DNA of 16,471 nucleotides from positions 1-16,471 of the forward strand of contig CAZLLB010000055.1 of assembly GCA_964560165.1 (NCBI GenBank). The letters run 5' to 3'. Made by a program: the position numbers and the translations under genes. Positions within the stretch are counted from its first letter, which is position 1, and each line of letters begins with the position of its first letter. A model generated the notes under the pieces. The model made no database searches and was not told where the DNA came from. It saw only the letters and a list, made by a program, of their open reading frames with translations. Source of the DNA: Parvibaculum sp964560165 (lineage in GTDB: Bacteria > Pseudomonadota > Alphaproteobacteria > Parvibaculales > Parvibaculaceae). Shown in pieces: positions 6,953 through 14,116 of this stretch.

Positions 6953-7654
6953 CTGGATGCATCGAGCCGCCGCCATGTCTATGGGCGGACCAAGGGCAAG
7001 ACGCTGAAACCGCGCCAGGCGAATTTGATGGAGACCCTGTTTCCCAGGGTCTCCATTTCGCTTGTTGAGACCGCGATCAATCCGCGAGCGCTGTTCGGCG
7101 CGCGCGTCGATGACGTATGGCTCGAAGTCGGCTTCGGCGGCGGCGAGCATCTGGTCTGGCAGGCCGAACAAAATCCGCGTGTCGGGATTCTCGGCTGCGA
7201 ACCCTTCATCAATGGCGTTGCCAAGGTCATTTCCGAAATCGACGCGCGCGACCTCAAAAATGTGCGTGTCCATGCCGATGATGCGCGCTTTCTGCTGGAG
7301 CGCCTGACGCCCGCAAGCCTCGCGCGCGTTTTCATCCTTTATCCCGATCCATGGCCGAAACAGAAGCATAACAAGCGCCGTTTTGTGAATGACGAGACGC
7401 TAGAGCTCATTTCCGCGGCGCTGAAACCGGGCGGGGAACTGCGATTTGCCAGCGATATTCCCGACTATGTGAACTGGACGCTGAAGCGCATCGACGAGCA
7501 CAATGCGCTCGGAAAAAGTAAATTCATTTGGAAAAACAAGGACTTGAGCGAGTGTCGCGAGCGCCCTGAAGACTGGCCGCAGACGCGCTATGAGCAGAAG
7601 GCACTGCGCGAGGGCCGCGCGCCTGCTTATCTGCGTTTTGCTCATGAGGGGTAG
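6953..7654 (+). CDS. trmB: tRNA (guanine-N7-)-methyltransferase
   Basis: SAM-dependent enzyme that makes m7G46 in the variable loop of tRNAs. Visible motifs are GRTKGKTLKPRQ near the N terminus, the SAM-binding EVGFGGGEHL (about residues 58-67), the family signature YPDPWPKQKHNKRRF (130-144) and TRYEQKALREG (211-221). The frame is open well upstream inside metK, but there is no ATG between the metK stop and residue 26. CTG at 6953 lies 7 nt after GAGGA (6941-6945), which overlaps the metK stop, and gives ten residues before the conserved GRTKG block, as in homologues. I therefore call a CTG start; TTG 6911 inside metK is the alternative. ATG 7028 would remove the conserved N terminus. The product would be 233 residues, a normal length. 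Confidence 0.93.
   Translation: MDASSRRHVYGRTKGKTLKPRQANLMETLFPRVSISLVETAINPRALFGARVDDVWLEVGFGGGEHLVWQAEQNPRVGILGCEPFINGVAKVISEIDARDLKNVRVHADDARFLLERLTPASLARVFILYPDPWPKQKHNKRRFVNDETLELISAALKPGGELRFASDIPDYVNWTLKRIDEHNALGKSKFIWKNKDLSECRERPEDWPQTRYEQKALREGRAPAYLRFAHEG
7028..7056 (+). repeat. Perfect 12-bp inverted repeat inside trmB
   Basis: ATGGAGACCCTG (7028-7039) is followed by a 5-nt loop TTTCC and its exact reverse complement CAGGGTCTCCAT (7045-7056). The RNA hairpin would be very stable and lies about 85 nt past the metK stop, within the codons for METLFPRVSI. It is followed by TTTCG rather than a T run. It may affect metK-trmB mRNA processing or reduce expression of the downstream gene; the function is unknown. 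Confidence 0.6.
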
Positions 7655-7670
7655 GAAAGCCCGCCGGGCC

Positions 7671-7706
7671 TTGCGGTCTGGGCCGGGGAGGCGTTATATA
7701 CGCCTC
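7671..7706 (+). promoter_or_regulatory. Candidate promoter of the rimP-nusA-infB operon, with palindrome over the -10 box
   Basis: TTGCGG (7671-7676) and TATATA (7695-7700) are 18 nt apart and resemble alphaproteobacterial housekeeping promoters. The -10 box sits in the 5-nt centre of a perfect 7-bp inverted repeat, GAGGCGT (7688-7694) and ACGCCTC (7700-7706). Transcription would start near 7707 and run into the terminator-bearing leader. This fits the start of a new operon after trmB, which ends at 7654 without an obvious terminator. Confidence 0.5.
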
Positions 7707-7807
7707 ACTAACGACTGCTTCTCACATAACGAAGAGTGATCTTCGATTTAAGCGAGTGGGTTGTCTCCGGAAACGGGGGCCCGCTTTTTTTGTTTCTGGA
7801 GAGCCAT
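7707..7807 (+). ncRNA. rimP operon leader RNA (attenuator)
   Basis: The leader holds two well-formed hairpins. The first is CGAAGA (7730-7735), a GTGA tetraloop and TCTTCG (7740-7745). The second is the intrinsic terminator at 7755-7791. A leader ending in a Rho-independent terminator before rimP-nusA-infB is known in alphaproteobacteria as the rimP-leader, a predicted transcription attenuator; position and architecture agree here. NusA, encoded downstream, acts on terminators and pauses, so feedback by NusA is a natural guess but is inference. The 5' end is taken from the candidate promoter; the 3' limit is the first possible rimP start. Confidence 0.7.
7755..7791 (+). terminator. Intrinsic terminator/attenuator upstream of rimP
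   Basis: AGTGGG (7755-7760) pairs with CCCGCT (7780-7785), and TCTCCG (7764-7769) with CGGGGG (7774-7779), closed by a GAAA tetraloop, with a 3-nt TTG bulge and some G-U pairs. Seven Ts (7785-7791) follow directly. It lies ahead of the operon rather than behind a gene, so premature termination of rimP-operon transcripts is the likely role. Confidence 0.8.
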
Positions 7808-7867
7808 TTGGCGGGATCGAACGTGGACAGGCAAAATGGGAGCGCCGCGCCGGCTGAGGAAGCCGCG

Positions 7868-8428
7868 ATGCTGGACACGCATCTCGTTGCCGCGTCGGGC
7901 CAGCCGCGCAAGATCTTTCAACTGATCGCGCCTTCCGCCAATGCCGCCGGTTATGAAATCGTGCGCGTGCGCTATGGCCTGCATGACGGCCATACGTTGC
8001 AGATCATGGCCGAACGGCCGGACGGCAAGATGAATGTTTCAGGCTGCGAGGAATTGTCGGGAATTCTCTCGGCCATACTCGATGTCGAAGACCCGATCCC
8101 GGGCGAATATAATCTCGAAGTCTCCTCGCCCGGCATCGACCGGCCGCTGACGCGACCGAAGGATTTTGAACGCTGGGCGGGTTTTGAAGCCAAGCTGGAA
8201 TTGAATGAAGCCATTGATGGCCGCAAGCGTTTCCGTGGTGATCTTCAGGGCTTTGAAGACGGCGAAGTGCTGATCCAGCACCAGATCGAAGGCATTGCGG
8301 AACCGCAGGTGATCGGCCTGCCCTTCCGCCTGATAAGCGAGGCCAAGCTCACCATGAGCGACGACCTCATCACTGAAAGTTTGAAGCGAAGGGACCGGGA
8401 CGCCCCGGCCCCATCCGACGGAGAATAA
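7868..8428 (+). CDS. rimP: Ribosome maturation factor RimP
   Basis: Cytoplasmic factor needed for assembly of the 30S subunit. The N-terminal domain carries GYEIVRVR, HTLQIMAERPDG and the signature YNLEVSSPGIDRPL; the C-terminal domain is an SH3-like barrel (around FEDGEVLIQHQ). ATG 7868 is chosen because GAGGA at 7856-7860 lies 7 nt upstream and the length before GYEIVRVR then matches rhizobial homologues; the product has 186 residues. TTG 7808, with GGAG at 7798-7801, is a credible alternative adding 20 residues and starting right after the terminator. The frame is also open through the terminator itself, but that extension is not credible. The last residues are charged and variable. nusA follows 2 nt after the stop. 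Confidence 0.92.
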   Translation: MLDTHLVAASGQPRKIFQLIAPSANAAGYEIVRVRYGLHDGHTLQIMAERPDGKMNVSGCEELSGILSAILDVEDPIPGEYNLEVSSPGIDRPLTRPKDFERWAGFEAKLELNEAIDGRKRFRGDLQGFEDGEVLIQHQIEGIAEPQVIGLPFRLISEAKLTMSDDLITESLKRRDRDAPAPSDGE

Positions 8429-8430
8429 AT

Positions 8431-10047
8431 ATGGCACCGGCAGTCAGCGCCAACCGCCTTGAACTGTTGCAGATCGCGGATGCGGTCGCGCGCGAAAAGT
8501 CGATCGAACGCGAAGTCGTCATCGAGGCGATGGCGGAAGCGATCCAGAAGGCCGCGCGTTCGCGCTACGGCGCGGAAAATGAAATCCGTGCCCGTATCAA
8601 TCCGACGACCGGCGAAATTCGCCTTGTGCGCCTGCTCGAAGTTGTCGATGAGATCGAGAACGACGCCGTTCAGATCGAATTGCGCGAAGCCCAGCGCCGC
8701 AATCCGGCGGCCCAGCTCGGCGACCTGATCGAAGATGAACTGCCGCCCGTCGATTTCGGTCGTATCGCCGCGCAGACCGCCAAGCAGGTCATCGTACAGA
8801 AAGTGCGCGACGCCGAACGCGAGCGCCAATACGACGAATACAAGGATCGTATCGGCGAAATCGTCCACGGCATCGTCAAGCGCGTCGAATATGGCAACGT
8901 GGTCACGGACCTCGGACGTGGCGAAGCCATCGTGCGCCGCGACGAACTTCTGCCGCGCGAAACCTTCCGCAACGGCGACCGGGTGCGCGCTTACATCTAT
9001 GACGTGCGCCGCGAACAGCGCGGGCCCCAGATCTTCCTCTCGCGCAACCATCCCCAGTTCATGGCGAAGCTCTTCGCGCAGGAAGTGCCCGAAATCTACG
9101 ACAACATCATCGAGATCAAGGCGGTTGCCCGTGATCCGGGTTCGCGCGCGAAAATCGCCGTGCTCTCCAATGACAGCTCCATCGACCCCGTCGGCGCTTG
9201 CGTCGGTATGCGCGGTTCGCGTGTGCAAGCCGTCGTCAATGAGTTGCAGGGCGAGAAGATCGACATCATCCAGTGGTCGCCCGATAGCGCCACCTTCATC
9301 GTCAACGCGCTGGCGCCTGCCGAAGTCGTCAAGGTCGTGCTCGACGAAGACACGCAGCGTATTGAAGTTGTCGTGCCCGATGACCAACTATCTCTGGCGA
9401 TCGGACGGCGCGGGCAGAACGTGCGCCTTGCTTCGCAGCTCACCGGCTGGGACATCGACATTCTGACCGAAGCCGAGGAGAGCGAGCGCCGTCAGGCCGA
9501 GTTCGCCAGCCGCAGCGCCACCTTCGCCGAAGCTCTCGACGTGGACGAAGTGATCGCGCAATTGCTGGCGTCGGAAGGTTTCTCCTCGATTGAGGAAGTG
9601 GCTTATGTGCCGCTCGACGAAATTGCCGAGATCGAAGGCTTCGACGAGGACACGGCGCAGGAAATTCAGAGCCGCGCGCTCGACTTCATCGACCGGCAGA
9701 ACGCCGAATTCGACGACAGGCGCAAGGAACTGGGTGTCGAGGACGCGCTGGGAGAAATCGAGGGCGTGACATCGAAGATGCTCGTCGCTTTCGGCGAAGA
9801 AGGCATCAAGACGGTGGAAGACCTTGCAGGTTGCGCCACCGATGACCTCACCGGCTGGAACGAGACGGTGAACGGCGAACGCAAGCACCAGAAGGGAGCG
9901 CTCGAAGACTTCGACGTTTCCGAGGACGAGGCCAACGCCTTTATCATGAAGGCCCGCATCCAGATGGGCTGGATTACGCAGGCCGATCTCGACGCCGATG
10001 CCGCCGCCAAGGCTGAAGCTGAAGCCGAAGAGGTTGAACAGGATTAA
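8431..10047 (+). CDS. nusA: Transcription termination/antitermination factor NusA
   Basis: RNA polymerase-binding factor controlling pausing, termination and antitermination. Domains in order of the 538 residues are the RNAP-binding N-terminal domain (1-~135), an S1 domain (~138-205, beginning IGEIVHGIVKRVEYG), KH1 (GACVGMRGSRV near 255-264) and KH2 (AIGRRGQNVR near 323-332). Two C-terminal helix-hairpin-helix acidic repeats follow (~365-420 and ~435-500), then an acidic tail rich in Ala and Glu. The acidic repeats resemble the E. coli AR1/AR2 arrangement rather than the shorter Gram-positive form. GGAG at 8420-8423 lies 7 nt before the ATG. The stop overlaps the next start in TAATG (10045-10049), so rnpM translation is probably coupled. 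The neighbour order rimP-nusA-rnpM-infB is highly conserved. Confidence 0.97.
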   Translation: MAPAVSANRLELLQIADAVAREKSIEREVVIEAMAEAIQKAARSRYGAENEIRARINPTTGEIRLVRLLEVVDEIENDAVQIELREAQRRNPAAQLGDLIEDELPPVDFGRIAAQTAKQVIVQKVRDAERERQYDEYKDRIGEIVHGIVKRVEYGNVVTDLGRGEAIVRRDELLPRETFRNGDRVRAYIYDVRREQRGPQIFLSRNHPQFMAKLFAQEVPEIYDNIIEIKAVARDPGSRAKIAVLSNDSSIDPVGACVGMRGSRVQAVVNELQGEKIDIIQWSPDSATFIVNALAPAEVVKVVLDEDTQRIEVVVPDDQLSLAIGRRGQNVRLASQLTGWDIDILTEAEESERRQAEFASRSATFAEALDVDEVIAQLLASEGFSSIEEVAYVPLDEIAEIEGFDEDTAQEIQSRALDFIDRQNAEFDDRRKELGVEDALGEIEGVTSKMLVAFGEEGIKTVEDLAGCATDDLTGWNETVNGERKHQKGALEDFDVSEDEANAFIMKARIQMGWITQADLDADAAAKAEAEAEEVEQD

Positions 10048-10667
10048 TGGCAGCGCCCAAAAGCGCCGCTAGGGAAGAGCGACGCTGCATCGTCACCGGC
10101 GAGATCGGATCGAAGGAAAACCTGATCCGCTTCGTCGTCGGACCCGGCGATATGGTGGTTCCCGATCTTGGCGAAAAGCTGCCGGGGCGGGGTTTATGGG
10201 TTTCGGCGCGCCGCGAGGCGGTCGAAAAAGCCATTGCCAAGGGGCTTTTTGCCAAAGCCGCGCGGGCGAAGGCAGAGGCGGGCGAAACCCTCGCCGATGA
10301 GGTCGAGGCGCTTCTGGCGCGGCGCGCGAGTGCCGCTCTGGGGCTGGCCCGCAAGGCTGGTGAACTTGTTACCGGCTTTGAAAAGGTTATGGCGGAGATT
10401 TCCGCCGGTCGTCTGGCGATCCTGATTCAGGCGCGAGACGGCTCGGAGGACGGCAGCGGCAAGCTCGCCGGGGCGCTCAAAGCCCGGTATGCCGCGCTGC
10501 AAAAGGCGCAAGCGCCAATCCTGCGGCCCCTTTGGGGGGACGAAATGGGTTTGGCATTGGGTCGCGCAAATGTGGTACATGCAGCCCTGACCCGGGGCAG
10601 CATGGAAAGAAAAGTCTGGGTGGATCTCGCCAGACTGGAAAGCTATGGGCGCAAATTGCGCGCCTGA
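10047..10667 (+). CDS. YlxR (RnpM)-L7Ae fusion RNA-binding protein
   Basis: Two-domain protein of 206 residues. The N-terminal part (~8-95) is a YlxR/DUF448 domain with RRCIVTGE and the PGRGLWVS strand; in Bacillus this family binds RNase P RNA (RnpM). The C-terminal part (~105-195) resembles L7Ae/YlxQ-type kink-turn binding proteins (SAALGLARKAGELVTGFEKV). In Firmicutes the two are separate adjacent genes (ylxR, ylxQ) between nusA and infB; alphaproteobacteria commonly carry this fused form, so the fusion is expected. The product probably binds structured RNA in the ribosome/RNase P pathway; the target here is unknown. The start ATG overlaps the nusA stop by one base. It ends 133 nt before infB, the longest gap in this operon, which holds the tandem hairpin repeats. 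Confidence 0.88.
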   Translation: MAAPKSAAREERRCIVTGEIGSKENLIRFVVGPGDMVVPDLGEKLPGRGLWVSARREAVEKAIAKGLFAKAARAKAEAGETLADEVEALLARRASAALGLARKAGELVTGFEKVMAEISAGRLAILIQARDGSEDGSGKLAGALKARYAALQKAQAPILRPLWGDEMGLALGRANVVHAALTRGSMERKVWVDLARLESYGRKLRA

Positions 10668-10668
10668 A

Positions 10669-10786
10669 TGTCTGGGGCGTTTATGCGTCCTTGTGTTGTC
10701 CTGGCGCCTTCAAGCGCCTTCGTGTTTGTCTTGGCGCCTTCAGGCGCCCCCGTGATTGTCTTGGCGCTCTCAAGCGTCATGTATGA
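10669..10786 (+). repeat. Four tandem hairpin-forming units (28-30 bp) between rnpM and infB
   Basis: Units begin with TGTC at 10669, 10697, 10727 and 10757. Units 2 and 3 share 25 of 30 bases; unit 4 matches well over its first 20; unit 1 is degenerate. Each contains its own inverted repeat: GGGCGT/GCGTCC, GGCGC/GCGCC, GGCGCC TTCA GGCGCC and GGCGCT CTCA AGCGTC. In RNA they would give a row of four small hairpins ending 14 nt before the infB start. The different stem bases keep pairing (for example GGCGCC with GGCGCC but GGCGCT with AGCGTC), which hints that the structure matters. There is no T run, so they are not intrinsic terminators. Confidence 0.75.
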
Positions 10787-10800
10787 ACGTTAGGATTTCT

Positions 10801-13607
10801 ATGAACGACTCGACAGATTCGAGCGAACGCAAACTGAAAGCCTCGGGTGGCAAAACGCTGAGCCTGAAGCGGACGGTCGAGTCTGGCCATGTGCGCCAGA
10901 ATTTCTCCCATGGCCGATCGAAATCGGTCGTCGTTGAGAAGAAGAAGAAGCGCACCATCAATCCGGGCGGCGCTGCGGCGCATGTCGAGCCTGTGGTGGA
11001 AACGCCCGCACCTGCGCCCGCGCCGGTTGCAGCAGCGCCCGAGCCGGCACCCGCGCCGAAGCCTGAAATTGAAACGCCTGCGCCCGCGCCCGTCGCCGAG
11101 CCTGTGGTTACCAAAGCGCCTGAAGCGCCGGTTGTCACGCCCGCACCAGCGCCGGAACCGAAACCTGAGCCTGTTGCGCCTCCCGCCGCTGCGGTTGCCG
11201 CACCTGCGCCCGCCGCGCCCGCGCCGAAGCCCGCGACGCGCGCTGCACCTGCGCCGGTTGCGCCGCGCACTGGGCCCGCCTCGCGCGGCCCCAGACAAGC
11301 GCCCCGCGCCGGTGGAGACCGTGTGCGATCCGGCGTTGTGCTGCGCACGCTGACAGAAGAAGAAAAGAACGCTCGCTCCGCCGCGCTCGATCTTGCGCGT
11401 TCGCGCGAAGGCGAGGACCGCAAGCGGGCCGAAGAAGAAGCAAAGCGCTTTGCCGAGATCGACGCGCAGCGCAAGCGCGAGCGCGAGGAAGCCGCCGCCC
11501 GCGAAGCCGGTGAAGCCGCGCGCCGCGAGAACGAAGAACTCGCCCGCCGCCGCGCTGCCGACGACGCCAAGCGCCGTCTGGAAGAAGAAGCCCGCACGGG
11601 TTCTGCGCCGCGTGGCGCTGCCCTGTTGCAGGAAGAAGTGGCCGACGACGAAGGCAAGCCCAAACGCGCTCATGGCGCGCCGGGCGCTACACCCAACAAG
11701 ACGCCGCCGGTTCGCCGCAATGAACCCAAGCGCCGCACGGGCAAGCTGACGATCACCAAAGCCTTCGACGATGAAAGCGAGCGCCAGCGTTCGCTTGCCT
11801 CGATGCGCCGCCGTGTCGAACGCGAGAAGAAGAAGCTCGCGGGCATTCACGACGCGCCGATAAAGGTCATCCGCGAAGTGGTCATTCCCGAAGTCATCAC
11901 GATTCAGGAATTGGCAAACCGCATGGCCGAACGCTCGGTCGATGTGATGAAGATCCTGATGAAGCAAGGCATCATGCTGAAGATCACCGATGTGATCGAC
12001 AGCGACACCGCGCAGCTTGTGGCCGAGGAACTTGGCCATACGGTGAAGCGCGTGGCTGAATCAGACGTCGAAGAAGGTCTTGTCGGCGCTGCCGATACGG
12101 ATGAAGCCAAGACCTCGCGTGCGCCTGTCGTCACCGTCATGGGCCATGTCGATCACGGCAAGACTTCGCTGCTCGATGCACTTCGCAAGACATCCGTGGT
12201 GGCCGGTGAAGCCGGTGGCATCACGCAGCATATCGGTGCCTATCAGGTGGTGGCGAGCACGGGTGCGAAAATCACCTTCCTCGACACGCCGGGCCATGCC
12301 GCCTTTACGGCGATGCGCGCGCGCGGCNNNNNNNNNNGGTGGCCGCCGACGACGGCGTCATGCCGCAGACGATCGAAGCCATCAATCACGCCAAGGCTGC
12401 TGGCGTTCCGATGATCGTCGCCATCAACAAGATGGATAAGCCCACCGCCGATCCCTCGCGCGTGAAGAGCGATCTGTTGCAGCATGAAGTGGTCGTCGAA
12501 GAGTTCGGCGGCGACGTCATCGCCGTGCCGATCTCGGCAAAGACGGGCATGGGCCTCGACAAACTCGAAGAGACCATTCTGCTGGTCGCCGAATTGCTCG
12601 ATCTGAAAGCCAATCCCGAACGCGCCGCTGAAGGCATCATCGTTGAAGCCAAACTCGATCGCGGTCGCGGTCCCGTCGGCACCGTGCTCGTCGAGCGCGG
12701 TACGCTGAAGGTCGGCGACATTATCGTGGCGGGCGCTGAATGGGGCCGCGTGCGCGCCCTGATCAATGACAAGGGCGAGAACGTGCAGTCGGCCGGTCCG
12801 TCCGAGCCCGTGGAAGTTCTCGGTCTTGGCGGTGCGCCGGAAGCGGGCGACACATTGTCGGTCGTCGAGAGCGAAGCGCGCGCGCGTGAAGTCACCGATT
12901 ATCGCCAGCGCGTCCAGCGCGACAAGCGCACGGGCACTGGTGGCCGCACTTCGCTCGAACTGATGATGACGCAGCTTAAGGACCAGAACCTCAAGGAACT
13001 GCCGATCATCATCAAGGCAGACGTGCAGGGTTCGGCTGAAGCCATCGTGCAGGCGCTCGACAAGCTCGGCACCGACGAGGTGAGAGCCCGCGTGCTTCAC
13101 GCAGGCGTCGGCGGCGTCACTGAAAGCGATATCACGCTGGCGCTCGCTTCAAACGCGCCGGTCATCGGCTTCAACGTCCGCGCCAACAATCAGGCACGCG
13201 ACGCGGCCCGTAGCGGCGGCATTGAAATCCGCTACTACTCGGTCATCTACGACCTCGTTGACGACATCAAGGCGGCGATGTCGGGCATGTTGTCGCCGGA
13301 ACTGCGCGAAACCTTCCTTGGCAATGCGCAGATCCTCGAGATCTTCAACATCTCCAAGGTCGGCAAGATCGCCGGTTGCCGCGTCAGCGAAGGCGTGGTG
13401 CGCCGTGGTTCCAGCGTGCGCCTGATCCGCGACAACGTCGTCGTGCATGAAGGTAAGCTCTCGACCCTGAAGCGTTTCAAGGACGAAGTGCGCGAAGTGC
13501 AGTCCGGTCAGGAATGTGGCATGGCCTTCGAGAACTATCAGGACATGCGCACAGGCGATGTGATCGAGTGCTTCGACGTTGAAGTAGTGAAGCGCAGCCT
13601 GGCTTAA
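10801..13607 (+). CDS. infB: Translation initiation factor IF-2 (contains assembly gap)
   Basis: GTPase that brings initiator fMet-tRNA to the 30S subunit and promotes subunit joining. ATG 10801 follows TAGGA (10791-10795) and gives MNDSTDSSERKLKASGGKTL, like alphaproteobacterial homologues. A Pro/Ala-rich stretch (~residues 60-165) and a charged, probably helical segment (~180-285) precede the IF2_N domain (~365-420), then the G domain: GHVDHGKT at 448-455, GGITQHIGAY, DTPGHAAF from Asp495, NKMD and SAKTG. The C-terminal initiator-tRNA-binding domains follow. A run of 10 Ns (12328-12337) interrupts it; before it the frame ends at ARG, and after it VAADDGVMPQ continues in another frame. Homologues have about ten residues between these blocks, so some 29 nt are missing. 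Restoring them gives 942 codons in one frame, so the gene is intact. Confidence 0.96.
12328..12337. other. Assembly gap placeholder inside infB
   Basis: Ten N bases interrupt the G domain of infB just after the DTPGHAAFTAMRARG block. The flanking frames differ (position 12325 against 12339), so a literal translation across the Ns fails. Comparison with the conserved IF2 sequence indicates about 29 missing bases, not 10, so the run is a fixed-length placeholder. The sequence on either side shows no repeat that would point to a real insertion. Confidence 0.9.
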
Positions 13608-13613
13608 ACCTTG

Positions 13614-13640
13614 GCCTCCTCCTCAAGGGGGGAGGCTTTT
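13614..13640 (+). terminator. Terminator-like hairpin that also covers the rbfA ribosome-binding site
   Basis: GCCTCCTCC (13614-13622) pairs over 9 bp (one G-U) with GGGGGAGGC (13628-13636) across the loop TCAAG, and TTTT follows (13637-13640). It starts 7 nt after the infB stop. The 3' arm contains GGAGG (13631-13635), the only good Shine-Dalgarno before rbfA, 10 nt from its ATG. It may act as a partial terminator or attenuator, limit rbfA translation, or both. The T run is short, so full termination is doubtful. Confidence 0.55.
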
Positions 13641-13645
13641 GGCGA

Positions 13646-14116
13646 ATGAGATCGACAAAGCCCATGCGCAAGACGACCAGAGATAAAGGTGCCCGTCCCA
13701 AGGCGTCGCAACGCGGGCCCAGCCAACGCCAGTTGCGCGCGGGCGAACTGGTGCGCCGTGGCCTTGCCGAAATCATCGCGCGCGGCACGATACAGGACGC
13801 CGATCTCCTCGAACGTGCAGTCACGATTTCCGAAGTGCGCATGAGCCCCGACATGCGCCACGCGACCTGCTATGTCGCACCGCTCGGCGGCTCGCTGGTC
13901 GGCGGCGATACCGACAAGATCGTCGCTGCACTGACACGCGTGAAATCCTATCTGCGCGGCCAGCTCGCCCATGAGGTGACATTCAAATACATGCCCGATC
14001 TCGTTTTCGCCGCCGATACGTCTTTCGATCGCGCCGAAGCCGTCGATCGCCTGCTGCACTCGCCCAAGGTTGCGCAGGATCTGGTGCATGACGAAGACGG
14101 CGAAGATACCGACTGA
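13646..14116 (+). CDS. rbfA: 30S ribosome-binding factor RbfA
   Basis: Small single KH-fold protein (156 residues) that binds immature 30S subunits and helps mature the 5' end of 16S rRNA; it is also a cold-shock factor in E. coli. Conserved blocks are GPSQRQLRAGELVRRGLAEII, then VTISEVRMSPDMRHATCYV, and the YMPDLVFAADTSFDRAEAVDRLL end. ATG 13646 is 10 nt from GGAGG; ATG 13664 is possible but is 28 nt away. The stop overlaps the truB start in TGATG (14114-14118), indicating translational coupling. It belongs to the conserved infB-rbfA-truB series. Confidence 0.94.
   Translation: MRSTKPMRKTTRDKGARPKASQRGPSQRQLRAGELVRRGLAEIIARGTIQDADLLERAVTISEVRMSPDMRHATCYVAPLGGSLVGGDTDKIVAALTRVKSYLRGQLAHEVTFKYMPDLVFAADTSFDRAEAVDRLLHSPKVAQDLVHDEDGEDTD

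Noticed and set aside
7659..7669. GCCC-GCC-GGGC hairpin after trmB as its terminator
   Set aside because: Only 4 bp with a 3-nt loop and no T tract; it immediately precedes the candidate rimP -35 box.
8245..9387. 380-codon minus-strand open frame opposite rimP and nusA
   Set aside because: It mirrors the codon bias of nusA, has no recognisable domain and no ribosome site was identified.
10532..10786. An open frame across the tandem hairpin repeats encoding a repeated peptide (LGAFKRLRVC, LGAFRRPRDC, LGALKRHV)
   Set aside because: It begins inside rnpM in another frame, has no ribosome site, and the repeated peptide follows automatically from a 30-bp DNA repeat being a multiple of three.
11005..11290. 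Pro/Ala repeat region in infB as a foreign insertion or repeat expansion
   Set aside because: Alphaproteobacterial IF2 proteins normally carry a variable Ala/Pro/Glu-rich N-terminal stretch; base composition fits the neighbours.
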